DNA of 64,000 nucleotides from Nocardia nova SH22a (GCF_000523235.1 NZ_CP006850.1:5890001-5954000), one strand, 5' to 3'. Shown: positions 9,536 through 18,354, numbered from the stretch's first letter. Notes: a model not told the origin generated them from the letters alone. A program made the numbers and translations.

Positions 9536-11527
9536 TTACTCGGGAGGGTAACCGTGAGCGAGTTCGGCTCGGACCACGTCGTAGGCGACCGATTGGCGAT
9601 AGCCGCGCCGGGCGAGCATTCCGACCAGGCGGTTGATCACCTTGTCCGAGGACAGGTTTCGTGGCATGGTCCGCATCGTGCGCCGCACCAGTTCCGCCGC
9701 CTGTTCCGCATCAGGCTCGGACCGGGCGCTCGCCGCCGATGCCGCGTCGTCCGCCCGGTTCTTCGGACCGGTGGGAGTGGCATCCGGATCCGTCACCGAC
9801 GAGGTCTCGGCGGGCGGGGTATCCGCTACCGCCGCCAGCTCGTCCTTCACCACCGCATACGCCGTGGACTGGTTGAAACCGCGCCGCGCCAGCATGCCGA
9901 CGAGGCGAGCGATTGCCTTGTCCCGGGGCAGATCACGAGGCATGGCCCGGATCTTGCGGCGGATCAGTTCGGCCGCCTGGTCGGCATCCGCGCTGGCGGA
10001 TGGAGTCACGGCATCGGATGCCGGGCCGCGGGCTGCGGAACGTCTCGCCGGATGTGCCGGTGCGGCTTCCGTATCGGCTGACGACGAGTTCTCCCCGGAT
10101 GGTGACGTCACTGCGCGATCCGCCGCCGCCAGTTCGTCCTTCACCACCGCGTATGCCATGGACTGCTGGAAGCCGCGCCGCGCCAGCATGCCGACGAGGC
10201 GGGCGGTCGCCTTGTCCGAGGTCATATCGTCCGGCAGCGTCGCGAGTTTGCGGCGCACCAGCTCCGCGGCGCGAGCACTCTCGTCGGCCGGTGTGATGGC
10301 GGCGAGCGCCGGTTCGGCATGGGCATCCGACACACCTTTGCGGCGAAGCTCCTGTGCGAGAACCTTTTTGCCCTTGCCGGAGAAGGTGTGCCGCGAGTGC
10401 ACCCACTGCTCGGCGAAGGCCGCGTCGTCGACGAGCCCGACCTCGGCAAGACGGTTCAGCGCCCGCTCGGCGACCTCCGGCGCGAACCCCTTGGCCGCGA
10501 GCTTGTCGGCGAGTTCGGCCCGGCTGCGAGCACGATCGGTGAGCAGACGCAGGCAGATGTCCTTGGCCTGCGCCTCGGTCCCCGCCTTCGGCGCACCGGC
10601 CTGAGCCGTGTCGGCACACTCGTCGCGTCCGCCGTCGGATCGGCGCCGCGAACGGCGGCGCGTGCCGGGCCCTTCCGGTCGCGACCGTTCGTGCGAACGA
10701 CCGTCACCCGTGTCCTGGTCCGGTATCGGATATGCCACCGGGCTGTCGAGCGGGACGCGCGGACCGCTGTCGCCGATCCCTGGATCGTCCGCACGCCGGT
10801 TCGGGCCGCGTCGACGTCCACCGCGGTCGGGCTCGACAGTCCCACGCTCCAGCGCGTCGATCCGGTCCCGCAGCACGCGGATCCGATCGGCTGCTCCGGT
10901 ACCCACAACGCGAGCCTGTTCCTCCTGGGCGGAGAACTCCTCGCCCCCGGCCGACATTCGCGTATCGGATGTGCTTGCGCGCCAGGCATGATCGCTCTCG
11001 ACGCCCGGCGCTACGCCCACACCGCGAAGGTCTCCCGCAGGCCCCGGGGCAGGTCGCTCCGGTTCCGGCGGGTGGTGATCCACCCCGCCCGGCTCCCCAC
11101 GCCCCCTCGGCGAGCCGACATGAGTCCCGGACTCGAAACCGCCTGATACCGGCTCACGGTCGCCACGCCGACCTCGGCGCTTCGGCTCTGAACCGGACCG
11201 GACTTCGGGCGCGTGGGCGGGCAGATCCGATGACCCGGATGCGCCCGCACCATCGTCGCCCGGCTCCCCATCGGACACCGGACCACCGTCGGAACGCCAC
11301 ACACCGGTGAACGAACCACCCGCATCCTTCGATCGCCGACGACGGGCCGAACCACCCTGTCGGCGAACAGGTTTCGACCGGTACTCGTCCTCTTGGTCGC
11401 TCCCCTGTTCCCCGCGCGAGCGGGACTCGATCTGCTCCAGCTGCCGCCGCAATCGTTCGACGGCGTCGAGCCGAGAGGCGCCGGGGCCCGGATCGGTCGC
11501 GGACCCCGGCGCTTCCCGGTCGGGCAT
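9536..11527 (-). CDS. recX: RecX regulatory protein with long disordered N-terminus and triplicated C-terminal module
   Basis: RecX binds RecA filaments and modulates recombination. The protein is 663 residues against about 170 for mycobacterial RecX. Residues 1-319 are charged, Gly/Pro/Arg-rich and probably disordered. The RecX core starts near residue 320 (DICLRLLTDRARSRAELADKL, then LVDDAAFAEQWV and GKKVLAQELRRKG). The third helical module (AAELVRRKLATLP ... LVGMLARRGFQQSMAYAVV) then appears three times, near residues 420-468, 518-567 and 610-657, separated by Ala/Ser/Asp-rich linkers. The ATG lies 3 nt after the recA stop, so translation is probably coupled. A shorter internal start cannot be excluded, but would not remove the triplication. 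Confidence 0.85.
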   Translation of the reverse strand: MPDREAPGSATDPGPGASRLDAVERLRRQLEQIESRSRGEQGSDQEDEYRSKPVRRQGGSARRRRSKDAGGSFTGVWRSDGGPVSDGEPGDDGAGASGSSDLPAHAPEVRSGSEPKRRGRRGDREPVSGGFESGTHVGSPRGRGEPGGVDHHPPEPERPAPGPAGDLRGVGVAPGVESDHAWRASTSDTRMSAGGEEFSAQEEQARVVGTGAADRIRVLRDRIDALERGTVEPDRGGRRRGPNRRADDPGIGDSGPRVPLDSPVAYPIPDQDTGDGRSHERSRPEGPGTRRRSRRRSDGGRDECADTAQAGAPKAGTEAQAKDICLRLLTDRARSRAELADKLAAKGFAPEVAERALNRLAEVGLVDDAAFAEQWVHSRHTFSGKGKKVLAQELRRKGVSDAHAEPALAAITPADESARAAELVRRKLATLPDDMTSDKATARLVGMLARRGFQQSMAYAVVKDELAAADRAVTSPSGENSSSADTEAAPAHPARRSAARGPASDAVTPSASADADQAAELIRRKIRAMPRDLPRDKAIARLVGMLARRGFNQSTAYAVVKDELAAVADTPPAETSSVTDPDATPTGPKNRADDAASAASARSEPDAEQAAELVRRTMRTMPRNLSSDKVINRLVGMLARRGYRQSVAYDVVRAELAHGYPPE
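9557..10270 (-). repeat. Three in-frame copies of the RecX C-terminal module
   Basis: The copies span about 10124-10270, 9827-9976 and 9557-9700. Each encodes AAEL(V/I)RR-x5-P-x5-DK-x3-RLVGMLARRG-x2-QS-x-AY-x-VV. The first two are close to identical over long DNA stretches, including the segment encoding MLARRGF and AYAVVKDELAA. This indicates a fairly recent intragenic duplication. Confidence 0.85.
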
Positions 11528-11530
11528 CGG

Positions 11531-12574
11531 TTAGAAGTCGACGGGCGCCTCGGCACCCGCGTCTGCGGTGACGTCGGCACCGATGCCGAGCTTCTCCTTG
11601 ATCTTCTTCTCGATCTCGTCGCGCACGTCGGTGTTCTCCAGCAGGAACTTGCGGGCGTTCTCCTTACCCTGGCCCAGCTGGTCACCCTCGTAGGTGTACC
11701 AGGAGCCGGACTTGCGGATGAAGCCCTGATCGACACCCATGTCGATGATCGAGCCCTCCTTGGAGATGCCCGCACCGTAGAGGATGTCGAATTCGGCCTG
11801 CTTGAACGGCGGCGACACCTTGTTCTTGACGACCTTCACGCGAGTGCGGTTACCCACCGCGTCGCTGCCGTCCTTCAACGTCTCGATGCGGCGCACGTCC
11901 AGACGCACCGAGGCGTAGAACTTCAGCGCCTTACCACCGGTGGTGGTCTCGGGCGAGCCGAACATGACGCCGATCTTCTCGCGCAGCTGGTTGATGAAGA
12001 TGGCGGTGGTGCCGGAGTTGTTGAGGGCGCTGGTCATCTTGCGCAGCGCCTGGCTCATCAGGCGGGCCTGCAGACCGACGTGGCTGTCACCCATCTCGCC
12101 CTCGATCTCCGCACGCGGAACCAGTGCCGCGACCGAGTCGATGACGATGATGTCCAGGGCGCCGGAACGCACCAGCATGTCGGCGATTTCGAGGGCCTGC
12201 TCACCGGTGTCGGGCTGGGAGACCAGCAGCGCGTCGGTATCGACTCCGAGCTTGCGGGCGTATTCCGGGTCCAGCGCGTGCTCGGCGTCGATGAAGGCCG
12301 CGAGCCCGCCGTTGGCCTGGGCGTTGGCGATGGCGTGCAGGGCGACCGTGGTCTTACCGGACGATTCCGGACCGTAGATCTCCACGACGCGGCCGCGCGG
12401 CAGACCGCCGATACCCAGCGCCACATCCAAGGCGATCGAGCCGGTCGGAATCACCGAGATGGGCTGGTGCGCCTCCTCGCCCAGACGCATGATCGCGCCC
12501 TTGCCGAAGCTCTTCTCGACCTGCGCCAGAGCGAGCTCGAGCGCCTTGTCACGGTCGTAGGCCTGTGGTGCCAT
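11531..12574 (-). CDS. recA: Recombinase A, intein-free
   Basis: This 347-residue RecA catalyses ATP-dependent strand exchange and LexA co-protease activation. Walker A is GPESSGKT (68-75); Walker [12 protein letters not shown] and the loop-2 region ([19 protein letters not shown]) are present. It is uninterrupted, unlike M. tuberculosis recA, which carries an intein. The ATG ([10 protein letters not shown]) is chosen because AGAAGGGG lies about 8 nt upstream; an in-frame extension of 51 codons runs through the promoter and LexA box. It is followed by recX in an operon and is SOS-regulated judging by the upstream box. Confidence 0.97.
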   Translation of the reverse strand: MAPQAYDRDKALELALAQVEKSFGKGAIMRLGEEAHQPISVIPTGSIALDVALGIGGLPRGRVVEIYGPESSGKTTVALHAIANAQANGGLAAFIDAEHALDPEYARKLGVDTDALLVSQPDTGEQALEIADMLVRSGALDIIVIDSVAALVPRAEIEGEMGDSHVGLQARLMSQALRKMTSALNNSGTTAIFINQLREKIGVMFGSPETTTGGKALKFYASVRLDVRRIETLKDGSDAVGNRTRVKVVKNKVSPPFKQAEFDILYGAGISKEGSIIDMGVDQGFIRKSGSWYTYEGDQLGQGKENARKFLLENTDVRDEIEKKIKEKLGIGADVTADAGAEAPVDF

Positions 12575-12665
12575 CGTCTGATCCCCTTCTGACGGGTGAG
12601 TCTCATTGTGTGGTTGGCGCCCACGGTAGAGGGCGGCACCGACAAGTTCTGACGGCCAGCTTAGA

Positions 12666-12679
12666 CGAACACGTGTTCG
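12666..12679. promoter_or_regulatory. LexA (SOS) box upstream of recA
   Basis: CGAACACGTGTTCG is a perfect palindrome matching the actinobacterial SOS box CGAAC-N4-GTTCG. It lies 92 nt upstream of the recA start codon. Its position and match make LexA repression of recA-recX very likely. Confidence 0.85.
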
Positions 12680-12749
12680 AGGCAAGCGACGCGCCCTGCG
12701 ACACGCGAATCGGTCCGGCAGCCACACCTCTCGCCTGCGATCGAGTCCC

Positions 12750-13793
12750 TCACCGGGTCCGCGTGCCCGTCGCCGTCGGCACCATATCGATCCGATCGGT
12801 GCGCATCAGCGCCTGTGCCTGCTTCAGCATCCGCAGGGTCGGTGTCACCTCCACATCCAGGATCCCGTCCAGGGCGCCGAGCCGTTCGGTGAGGTAGCGG
12901 TACAGATGCGCGCTGTCACGGCACACGATCGAGGCGACCAGATTGGTCGGCCCGGTGGTGGCCGAGACGAAGGCTACCTCCGGATGCCGCGTCATCGCCC
13001 GGCCGACCGCGTCCAGATCCGCGGGCCGGGTGCGAATCCACAGCGCCGCCCGCACCGCGTAACCCATTCGCTCGATGGCGAAGTCCAGATCGAAATACAG
13101 CACACCGGCCGCGATCAGTTCGGCCATCCGCCGGGCGACCCGGGTGGGGCTCCAGGCGGTTTCGGCGGCCAGCCGGGCGTAGGAAACGCGGCCGTCGCGT
13201 GCCAGCAGGGCAAGCATCGCCTCGTCGGTCGCGGACAGCTCCACCGCCTCCCGCCCGCGCAGATCGTGCATCACCGGCCGCGAGCCCAGCTGTCGCAACT
13301 GATCGGCGTCGAGATACCGGCCGTAGCGCGGCCACTCCTCGGCCAGCGGGAACCGATGGATCATCTCGTAGGCCATCAAGCCGGTGATCTGGCTGGTACG
13401 CGGAAGCACGTTGAGCAGCAGGGCATCTCGCTGTTCGACCGAGCGCGGCCGACTGACACAGGTCACCTCGGATCCGGTCGACAGCAATGCCACCCAGCTG
13501 ACGTCGGGCAGTTTCGCCAGCGATTCACCCAGGCGCAGCGCCTTGTCGGGAGTGGAGCGCAGCCGCAGCATCCAGCGGGTGTTGCCCAGCGGCACGATGT
13601 TGATCAACCCGGAGACGTGCAGGATCCCGCGCTCTCGCATGGAGCGGTAGCGACGGGCCACGGTCTGCTCGGAAACCCCGAGGATCGCACCGAGTTTCGC
13701 GAACGGGACGCGGGCGTCGGTGACCAGGCCGTGCACGATCTGCCTGTCGAGCAGATCCAGTACGGAGGATTCATTGTCATCGTCCGGATACAT
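12750..13793 (-). CDS. Lrp/AsnC-family regulator with two HTH-ligand modules
   Basis: This 347-residue protein repeats the AsnC-type winged-helix plus RAM-like arrangement twice. HTH 1 lies at about residues 10-58 ([31 protein letters not shown]) and HTH 2 at about 190-235 ([42 protein letters not shown]). Ligand-type domains follow each. Such double Lrp proteins are common in actinomycetes and generally control a neighbouring transporter or amino-acid enzyme. It diverges from the MFS exporter at 13891. The 97-bp shared region is A+T-rich around GGATTATCTGGATGGATATT and is the natural operator location, though no clear palindrome stands out. Confidence 0.85.
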   Translation of the reverse strand: MYPDDDNESSVLDLLDRQIVHGLVTDARVPFAKLGAILGVSEQTVARRYRSMRERGILHVSGLINIVPLGNTRWMLRLRSTPDKALRLGESLAKLPDVSWVALLSTGSEVTCVSRPRSVEQRDALLLNVLPRTSQITGLMAYEMIHRFPLAEEWPRYGRYLDADQLRQLGSRPVMHDLRGREAVELSATDEAMLALLARDGRVSYARLAAETAWSPTRVARRMAELIAAGVLYFDLDFAIERMGYAVRAALWIRTRPADLDAVGRAMTRHPEVAFVSATTGPTNLVASIVCRDSAHLYRYLTERLGALDGILDVEVTPTLRMLKQAQALMRTDRIDMVPTATGTRTR

Positions 13794-13890
13794 AGGTGGA
13801 ATCCCACGGTGATTGCGGATTATCTGGATGGATATTGAAACATCTCGCAGTCTTGGCGTCGATATCGTTCATTCACGACCGGAGGTCGCC

Positions 13891-15297
13891 ATGCGGAAAT
13901 GGCTCCCCTTGTTCGCCGCGTGCCTGGGCACGCTCATGCTGCTCATCGACGTCACCATCGTCAATGTCGCGCTGCCGGAGATCGCCACCGATCTCGGCAC
14001 CGGACTGTCCGGGCTGCAATGGGTCGTCGACGGCTACGCGCTGGCCCTCGCGGCCCTGCTGCTGGTGCTCGGCTCCTTCGCCGACCGTTTCGGCGCCAAA
14101 CCCACCTATCTGGCCGGGCTGGTGGTGTTCGCCGCCGCGTCCCTGGCCTGCGGACTCGCCGGGTCCTCCGATCTGCTGGTGGCCGCCCGCGCGGTCCAGG
14201 GCATCGGCGGTGCGGCGATGTTCGCGACCACGCTGTCATTGCTGCACGCCACGTACGGCGGCCGCGATCGCGGTATCGCCTTCGGGGCGTGGGGCGCGGT
14301 GTCGGGGGCCGCGGCCGGTATCGGAGTCGTCCTCGGCGGGGTGCTCACCGATCTGCTGTCGTGGCGGTGGATCTTCCTGGTGAACCTGCCGATCGCGGTC
14401 CTCACGATCGTCCTGTCGGCATTCGCCTTCGGCCCCTCGCCGCGACAGCCCGGCCGCTCGGTGGATGTGCCGGGCATGACGGCCTTCGCGCTCGCCGCGA
14501 CCGCCTTCACCTACGGCGTCATCCGGGCCGGTGAACACGGCTGGAGCGACGGCACGGCGGTCACTGCCCTGATCCTCGGAGCGCTCGCGACCGGCGGCTT
14601 CGCACTCATCGAATCCCGCAGTGCCGCACCGATGTTCCCGCTCGCCCTGTTGCGCAACCGCACCCTGGTGGCCGCGCTGGTGGCCGCAACGGGCTTCAAT
14701 TTCGCCGCCTTCGCCGCCAGCCCGCTGATCTCGCTGTGGCTGCAGCAGCAACTCCATCTGAGCCCGCTGCGCGCGGGCCTGTCGATGCTGCCGATGGCCG
14801 CGACGGCGTTCCTGGTCTCCGCCCTGTTCGGACGCTTCCTGCACGATGTCCCACCCCGCTGGACCATCGGCGGTGGCCTCGTGATCGTCGGCATCGGATC
14901 CGGACTGCTCGGCATCATCGACACCGGATCCTCCTGGAGCGCACTACTTCCCGGCTACCTGGTCATCGGACTCGGCGTGGGCGTCCTGGCCCCGCCGCTG
15001 GTCTCGGTCGCGATGGCCGCGGTCGCACCCCGGCAGAGCGGCATCGCCGCGGGCGCGGTCAACACCGCACGCCAGCTCGGACTGGCCCTGGGCGTGGCGA
15101 TTCTCGGCACGGTTCTGCGCAGTGTGACCGGTTCGGGGCGAACAACGACGGCGCACTTCGTATCCGGGCTCGACGCCGCCGTCGCCGTGGCGGCCGGAGC
15201 CGGAATCATCTGTGGCATCGCGGCCTTCGCGCTCTTCGCGCCCCGGCAACCGGCGCCACATCACGAGGCCGCCGACGACCGGGTGGCGGTCGGCTGA
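13891..15297 (+). CDS. MFS drug transporter (DHA2/EmrB-QacA type)
   Basis: This 468-residue protein carries MFS family signatures: an N-terminal helix with LMLLIDVTIVNVALPEIATDL (motif D1), GSFADRFGAKPTYLAGL (motif A), RAVQGIGGAAMFATTLSLL (motif B) and SGAAAGIGVVLGGVLTDLLSWRWIFLVNLP (motif C, antiporter). About 14 hydrophobic segments are visible, as in the DHA2 group. The ATG at 13891 follows GGAGG by 5 nt; an in-frame ATG at 13813 lacks such a site. Substrate is unknown. Divergence from the Lrp-type gene suggests local control. Confidence 0.88.
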   Translation: MRKWLPLFAACLGTLMLLIDVTIVNVALPEIATDLGTGLSGLQWVVDGYALALAALLLVLGSFADRFGAKPTYLAGLVVFAAASLACGLAGSSDLLVAARAVQGIGGAAMFATTLSLLHATYGGRDRGIAFGAWGAVSGAAAGIGVVLGGVLTDLLSWRWIFLVNLPIAVLTIVLSAFAFGPSPRQPGRSVDVPGMTAFALAATAFTYGVIRAGEHGWSDGTAVTALILGALATGGFALIESRSAAPMFPLALLRNRTLVAALVAATGFNFAAFAASPLISLWLQQQLHLSPLRAGLSMLPMAATAFLVSALFGRFLHDVPPRWTIGGGLVIVGIGSGLLGIIDTGSSWSALLPGYLVIGLGVGVLAPPLVSVAMAAVAPRQSGIAAGAVNTARQLGLALGVAILGTVLRSVTGSGRTTTAHFVSGLDAAVAVAAGAGIICGIAAFALFAPRQPAPHHEAADDRVAVG

Positions 15298-15338
15298 GCT
15301 CCGAGGGTCCCCGCCGCCGGACGCCCCGGAGTTACCGG

Positions 15339-15812
15339 TCAAGCCGCCGGTTCGGATCCCGCGGGCAGCCTCGGCGGCGTTCCCTGCGTCCACACGATGC
15401 GCAGCGCCGAGGCCGAGATCCGCCATCCCTCGGGCGTCCGGACCAGTTCGCTGTCGGCATGGCCGGCCGAGACGAAGACGGCCTCGGACCCGTCGGCGAG
15501 CACATGGGTGCTCAACTGGGCGCCGCGCGCCGTCGCGGTGTCACCGTGCACCTCGATCACCGCGTTGGTGCCCAGATGGACGGTGCGATCGAACAACGCC
15601 ATGCCGTGCCGGATCCGCGCCAGCACCTCCGACCTGCCCGACACGGTTCCGATCGGCATCTCGGCGGTGACGTCCGCCGTGAAGTACGTCCGGGCCCACT
15701 GTTCGTCGAACACTCCGTCGTCCAGCGACCGCAGGTAGCGGTCCAGCAGGTCGGTTATCTCGGTGCGGTCCAGCAGGTCACGAATCCGGCTGTCGGTTGT
15801 CTCGGTATCCAT
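15339..15812 (-). CDS. SnoaL-like / NTF2-fold protein
   Basis: This 157-residue protein has the SnoaL_4 layout. An N-terminal helix (IRDLLDRTEITDLLDRYLRSLDDG) is followed by a cone-shaped beta region including ARTYFTADVTAEMP, GRSEVLARIRHGM and WRISASALRIVWTQG. The fold is used by polyketide cyclases, steroid isomerases and ring-hydroxylating dioxygenase beta subunits, so the reaction cannot be named. The ATG at 15812 is preferred over a TTG five codons upstream. A 20-bp perfect palindrome lies 15 bp upstream. Confidence 0.8.
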   Translation of the reverse strand: MDTETTDSRIRDLLDRTEITDLLDRYLRSLDDGVFDEQWARTYFTADVTAEMPIGTVSGRSEVLARIRHGMALFDRTVHLGTNAVIEVHGDTATARGAQLSTHVLADGSEAVFVSAGHADSELVRTPEGWRISASALRIVWTQGTPPRLPAGSEPAA

Positions 15813-15826
15813 GTCGTCAGCCTGCA

Positions 15827-15846
15827 ACCTCGAGTCGACTCGAGGT
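15827..15846. promoter_or_regulatory. 20-bp perfect palindrome, candidate operator
   Basis: ACCTCGAGTCGACTCGAGGT reads identically on both strands and ends 15 bp before the ATG of the SnoaL-like gene. It is too close to that gene to be a terminator for the upstream DUF3046 gene alone. The size fits a dimeric TetR- or MarR-like site; no such regulator gene is adjacent. Confidence 0.5.
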
Positions 15847-15883
15847 CAACGCCGCTGTGACGCACCGGACAATCAGCCGACGA

Positions 15884-16078
15884 TCACCAGCGGTTCTTCG
15901 GGACATCGAATTCGGCGCACAGCGCACGCCAGACCTCACGCGGGTCGACACCGGCCTCGATCGCCTGGGCGCCCGTGCGACCACTCATGGCGGGCAGAAC
16001 ATGATCGGCCAGCAGCAGATCGCCGCGTGAGACGCCGAATTCGGTATGCAAGAGTTCCTGGAATTCCGTCAACCGCAT
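15884..16078 (-). CDS. DUF3046 family protein (Rv2738c type)
   Basis: This 64-residue protein starts MRLTEFQELLHTEFG and ends WRALCAEFDVPKNRW, the characteristic ends of DUF3046. In mycobacteria the same small gene lies beside recA. Here the double-Lrp, MFS and SnoaL-like genes have come between. Function is unknown. The ATG at 16078 is taken because family members begin at this Met; a longer in-frame extension has unlike composition. Confidence 0.85.
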   Translation of the reverse strand: MRLTEFQELLHTEFGVSRGDLLLADHVLPAMSGRTGAQAIEAGVDPREVWRALCAEFDVPKNRW

Positions 16079-16207
16079 CGTCCCGACGATACCGGTCGCC
16101 ATTCCACCCGCGCCGCGTCGTGCCGTGCGACGGCCGGACCGCGGCCACACATGGCGCGACGGTTTCGGACAGGAGTCGCCACGGCCGAAGCGTTCGCGGA
16201 CAGGCCC

Positions 16208-17371
16208 TCAGTTCGCGCGCACCCGATCCAGCACCCGATGGCAGACCGCGACCGGATCCTCGACCTCCCCGGCCGTCGCGGCGGCGGCACTCGCGGCGGC
16301 GCGGAAGGATTCCTCCTTCAACACCGTGTCGACCGCATCGCGCAGCGATTCGGCGGTGAACGGCCGCACCAGAAGCGAACTACCCTGCCGCACAGCACGA
16401 TTGGCCAGCTCCCACTGATCGCCGCCACCCGGCACCGTGACGATCGGCACACCCGCGAGCAGGGTCTTCGCCAGCAGACCGTGCCCGCCGCCACCGACCA
16501 CGACCGCGGCGTGCCGCAACAGTTCGTCTTGCCGTCCCAGACCGGCGGTGGCCCAGGGCGGCAGCTCCGGCGGCGGAGTGCCCAGCATCGATATCGCCAC
16601 TCGCACCTCGCCGCCGTCCAGCGCCTCCAGCGCCCCGGTCACCAGATCCGCGACCCCGGTCACAGCCGTGGACGGCGCCACCACCACCAGCGGACGGTCA
16701 CCGGGCGGCAGGGCCAGCACCTGCGACGTCGGCTCCCACAGCAGCGGGCCCACGACATGCGCGTCCTGCGGCCAATCCGGCCGCGCCACCTCCAATGCGG
16801 GCAGGGTCGCGATCAGCCGGGCGTCGGGACCCGGATCCGTCTCGGGCAGGCCGACACTCGCCCGCGCCGCACCGCGCTGCCGCTCACCCCGGGTGATCGC
16901 CCGCGCGGTCAGACCACGCAGGACGGTATCGCGCATCCGGCCCCGCAACCCCTCCCCCGGAGCGAGCCCACTTCCGATGGGCGGCAACGCCTTCGAGGGC
17001 AGATACAGCGGATGCGGCGACAACTCGACCCACGGCACCCCCAGCCGCTCGGCCGCCATCCCGCCGCCGACCGTCAGCACATCCGACACCACGAGTTCCG
17101 GCAGCATCGCGCTCAGATCGGGCAAAATCTCGGTGGAGATGTGCGCCGCGCGCTGATGGATACGCGCCCCGGCATCACCGTCGTCGTCCTGCGGGCGCGG
17201 CGCCAGCCCCTTCAGCCGCCGCACCGCGATACCGGCCGCGCGAGCCGCGTCGAACCAGCGCGGACCGGTGAAGAACACCGGATCATCGCCTGCCTCGAGG
17301 AACCGCAGGCACAACGCGATCGCCGGAAAAGCATGGCCCGGATCGGGACCCGCGACAACAGCCACTCGCAT
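16208..17371 (-). CDS. GT-B glycosyltransferase (MGT/UGT type, Rv2739c-like)
   Basis: This 387-residue protein has the GT1 two-domain layout. The N-terminal acceptor domain opens MRVAVVAGPDPGHAFPAIAL. The C-terminal nucleotide-sugar domain contains VVVAPSTAVTG, AAVVVGGGGHGLLAKTLLAGVP and the VPGGGDQWELANRAV motif, which corresponds to the HGGxGT and DQ regions of macrolide/UDP glycosyltransferases. Position next to DUF3046 matches Rv2739c. Sugar donor and acceptor are unknown. The ATG at 17371 is chosen because it directly precedes the conserved first strand; six upstream codons are open but unsupported. Confidence 0.85.
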   Translation of the reverse strand: MRVAVVAGPDPGHAFPAIALCLRFLEAGDDPVFFTGPRWFDAARAAGIAVRRLKGLAPRPQDDDGDAGARIHQRAAHISTEILPDLSAMLPELVVSDVLTVGGGMAAERLGVPWVELSPHPLYLPSKALPPIGSGLAPGEGLRGRMRDTVLRGLTARAITRGERQRGAARASVGLPETDPGPDARLIATLPALEVARPDWPQDAHVVGPLLWEPTSQVLALPPGDRPLVVVAPSTAVTGVADLVTGALEALDGGEVRVAISMLGTPPPELPPWATAGLGRQDELLRHAAVVVGGGGHGLLAKTLLAGVPIVTVPGGGDQWELANRAVRQGSSLLVRPFTAESLRDAVDTVLKEESFRAAASAAAATAGEVEDPVAVCHRVLDRVRAN

Positions 17372-17484
17372 GCGCCCACCATGCCACACCCGATCTGCGG
17401 CCGATGCCGGGCCGGTACCACCGCGCGATCATCATCAATCCGGACCGGACGGATCGTGATCACGCACAGGCAGCCGCGCCGAAA

Positions 17485-18195
17485 TCAGCCCGCGAAGTAG
17501 TACAGCTCGAATCCCACCGCGCGCTCGGCATCGAACCCCGAACACGGGCTCGTCGCCCGATCCACGATCGCACGCACCTGATCCGCCACCGGCTCGTCAC
17601 TCAGCGCACTCAGATACCGCTCGTGCCGGGCCAGCGAATCCACTGCGGCCGACACGGTTTCGGTGACATCGACCGCATGCGTCACCACCGGGCCGACGAC
17701 CGCCGCCCAGCGCGGCGACCAGATCGGCGACTCGGCCAGATCCGGGAAGATCCACTCGTTCCCGGCGTCGGACACCGCATCCAGCGCACTACGCCCCACC
17801 GCCCGGTGATCGGCGCTGTTGGCATATCCGGGACCCCAGTTCTCGGCGAAATTGAACAGCACCACCATCTCGGGACGATGGCGGCGAATCGCGGCGGCCA
17901 GATCCCGGCGCAACCCGAGCCCGCCCTCGACCCGCCCGTCCGGATAGCCGAGAAACTCCACCTCCGTCACGCCGACCTCCCGGGCGGAAGCGATCTCCTC
18001 CCGCTCACGCAGCGGACCGCACTCGGCGGGCGGCAGTCCTGCGATCCCCGCCTCACCGCTGGTGACCAGCAGATAGCGGATGTCCTTGCCCTGCCGGGTC
18101 CAGCGCGCGACGGCGGCCGCGGCACCGTATTCGATATCGTCGGGATGCGCCACGATCACCAGACCGCGCTGCCAATCCTCGGGTAGGGGCTCTAT
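17485..18195 (-). CDS. PIG-L (LmbE-like) deacetylase with non-canonical or lost start codon
   Basis: This Zn-dependent deacetylase family acts on N-acetyl sugars and includes MshB/Mca. Zinc-binding AHPDD (VIVAHPDDIEYG), a substrate-loop TSGEAG and a second metal motif (NSADHRAVG) are present. The first GTG (18159) starts only four residues before AHPDD, which is shorter than usual. Upstream, EPLPEDWQRGLVIVAHPDD is conserved-looking and open. Its first codon would be ATA (18195-18193), with GGAGG 6 nt upstream, exactly where an ATG would be expected. No ATG, GTG or TTG exists between the TAA near 18340 and 18159. Either ATA is used, the start was lost, or translation begins at 18159. A repeat element abuts the 5' end. 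Confidence 0.75.
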   Translation of the reverse strand: MEPLPEDWQRGLVIVAHPDDIEYGAAAAVARWTRQGKDIRYLLVTSGEAGIAGLPPAECGPLREREEIASAREVGVTEVEFLGYPDGRVEGGLGLRRDLAAAIRRHRPEMVVLFNFAENWGPGYANSADHRAVGRSALDAVSDAGNEWIFPDLAESPIWSPRWAAVVGPVVTHAVDVTETVSAAVDSLARHERYLSALSDEPVADQVRAIVDRATSPCSGFDAERAVGFELYYFAG

Positions 18196-18221
18196 TTTCT
18201 GCCTCCGCTTCGCTCCGGCGG

Positions 18222-18316
18222 GGTTTTCGGCCCCCTCAGCCTCGATTTTTCCCTCCTCCGGTCAGTCGCTGCGCTCCCTCCCTCCGTCAGTCCAAAATCG
18301 AGGCGGGCCGAAAACC
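18222..18316. repeat. Intergenic inverted-repeat element
   Basis: The left arm (18222-18249) contains GGTTTTCGGCCC and GCCTCGATTTT. The right arm (18294-18316) is its reverse complement apart from 5 extra bases in the left arm. The 44-nt interior has two near-copies of CTCCGGTCAGTC. The element would fold into a long hairpin and reaches the 5' end of the PIG-L gene. It resembles a dispersed REP/MITE-like sequence, but only one copy is seen in this window. Confidence 0.6.
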
Positions 18317-18354
18317 ACCAAGGTGCACTGTCTCGGAAAGGTTAGCTCGAAACG

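Noticed and set aside
9557..10270. CRISPR-like spaced repeats
   Set aside because: The three units are long, in frame, protein-coding and linked by coding sequence; no array of short identical repeats with unique spacers exists anywhere in the window.
11531..12574. Intein in recA, as in M. tuberculosis
   Set aside because: The coding sequence runs without interruption through Walker A, Walker B and loop 2 at normal length.
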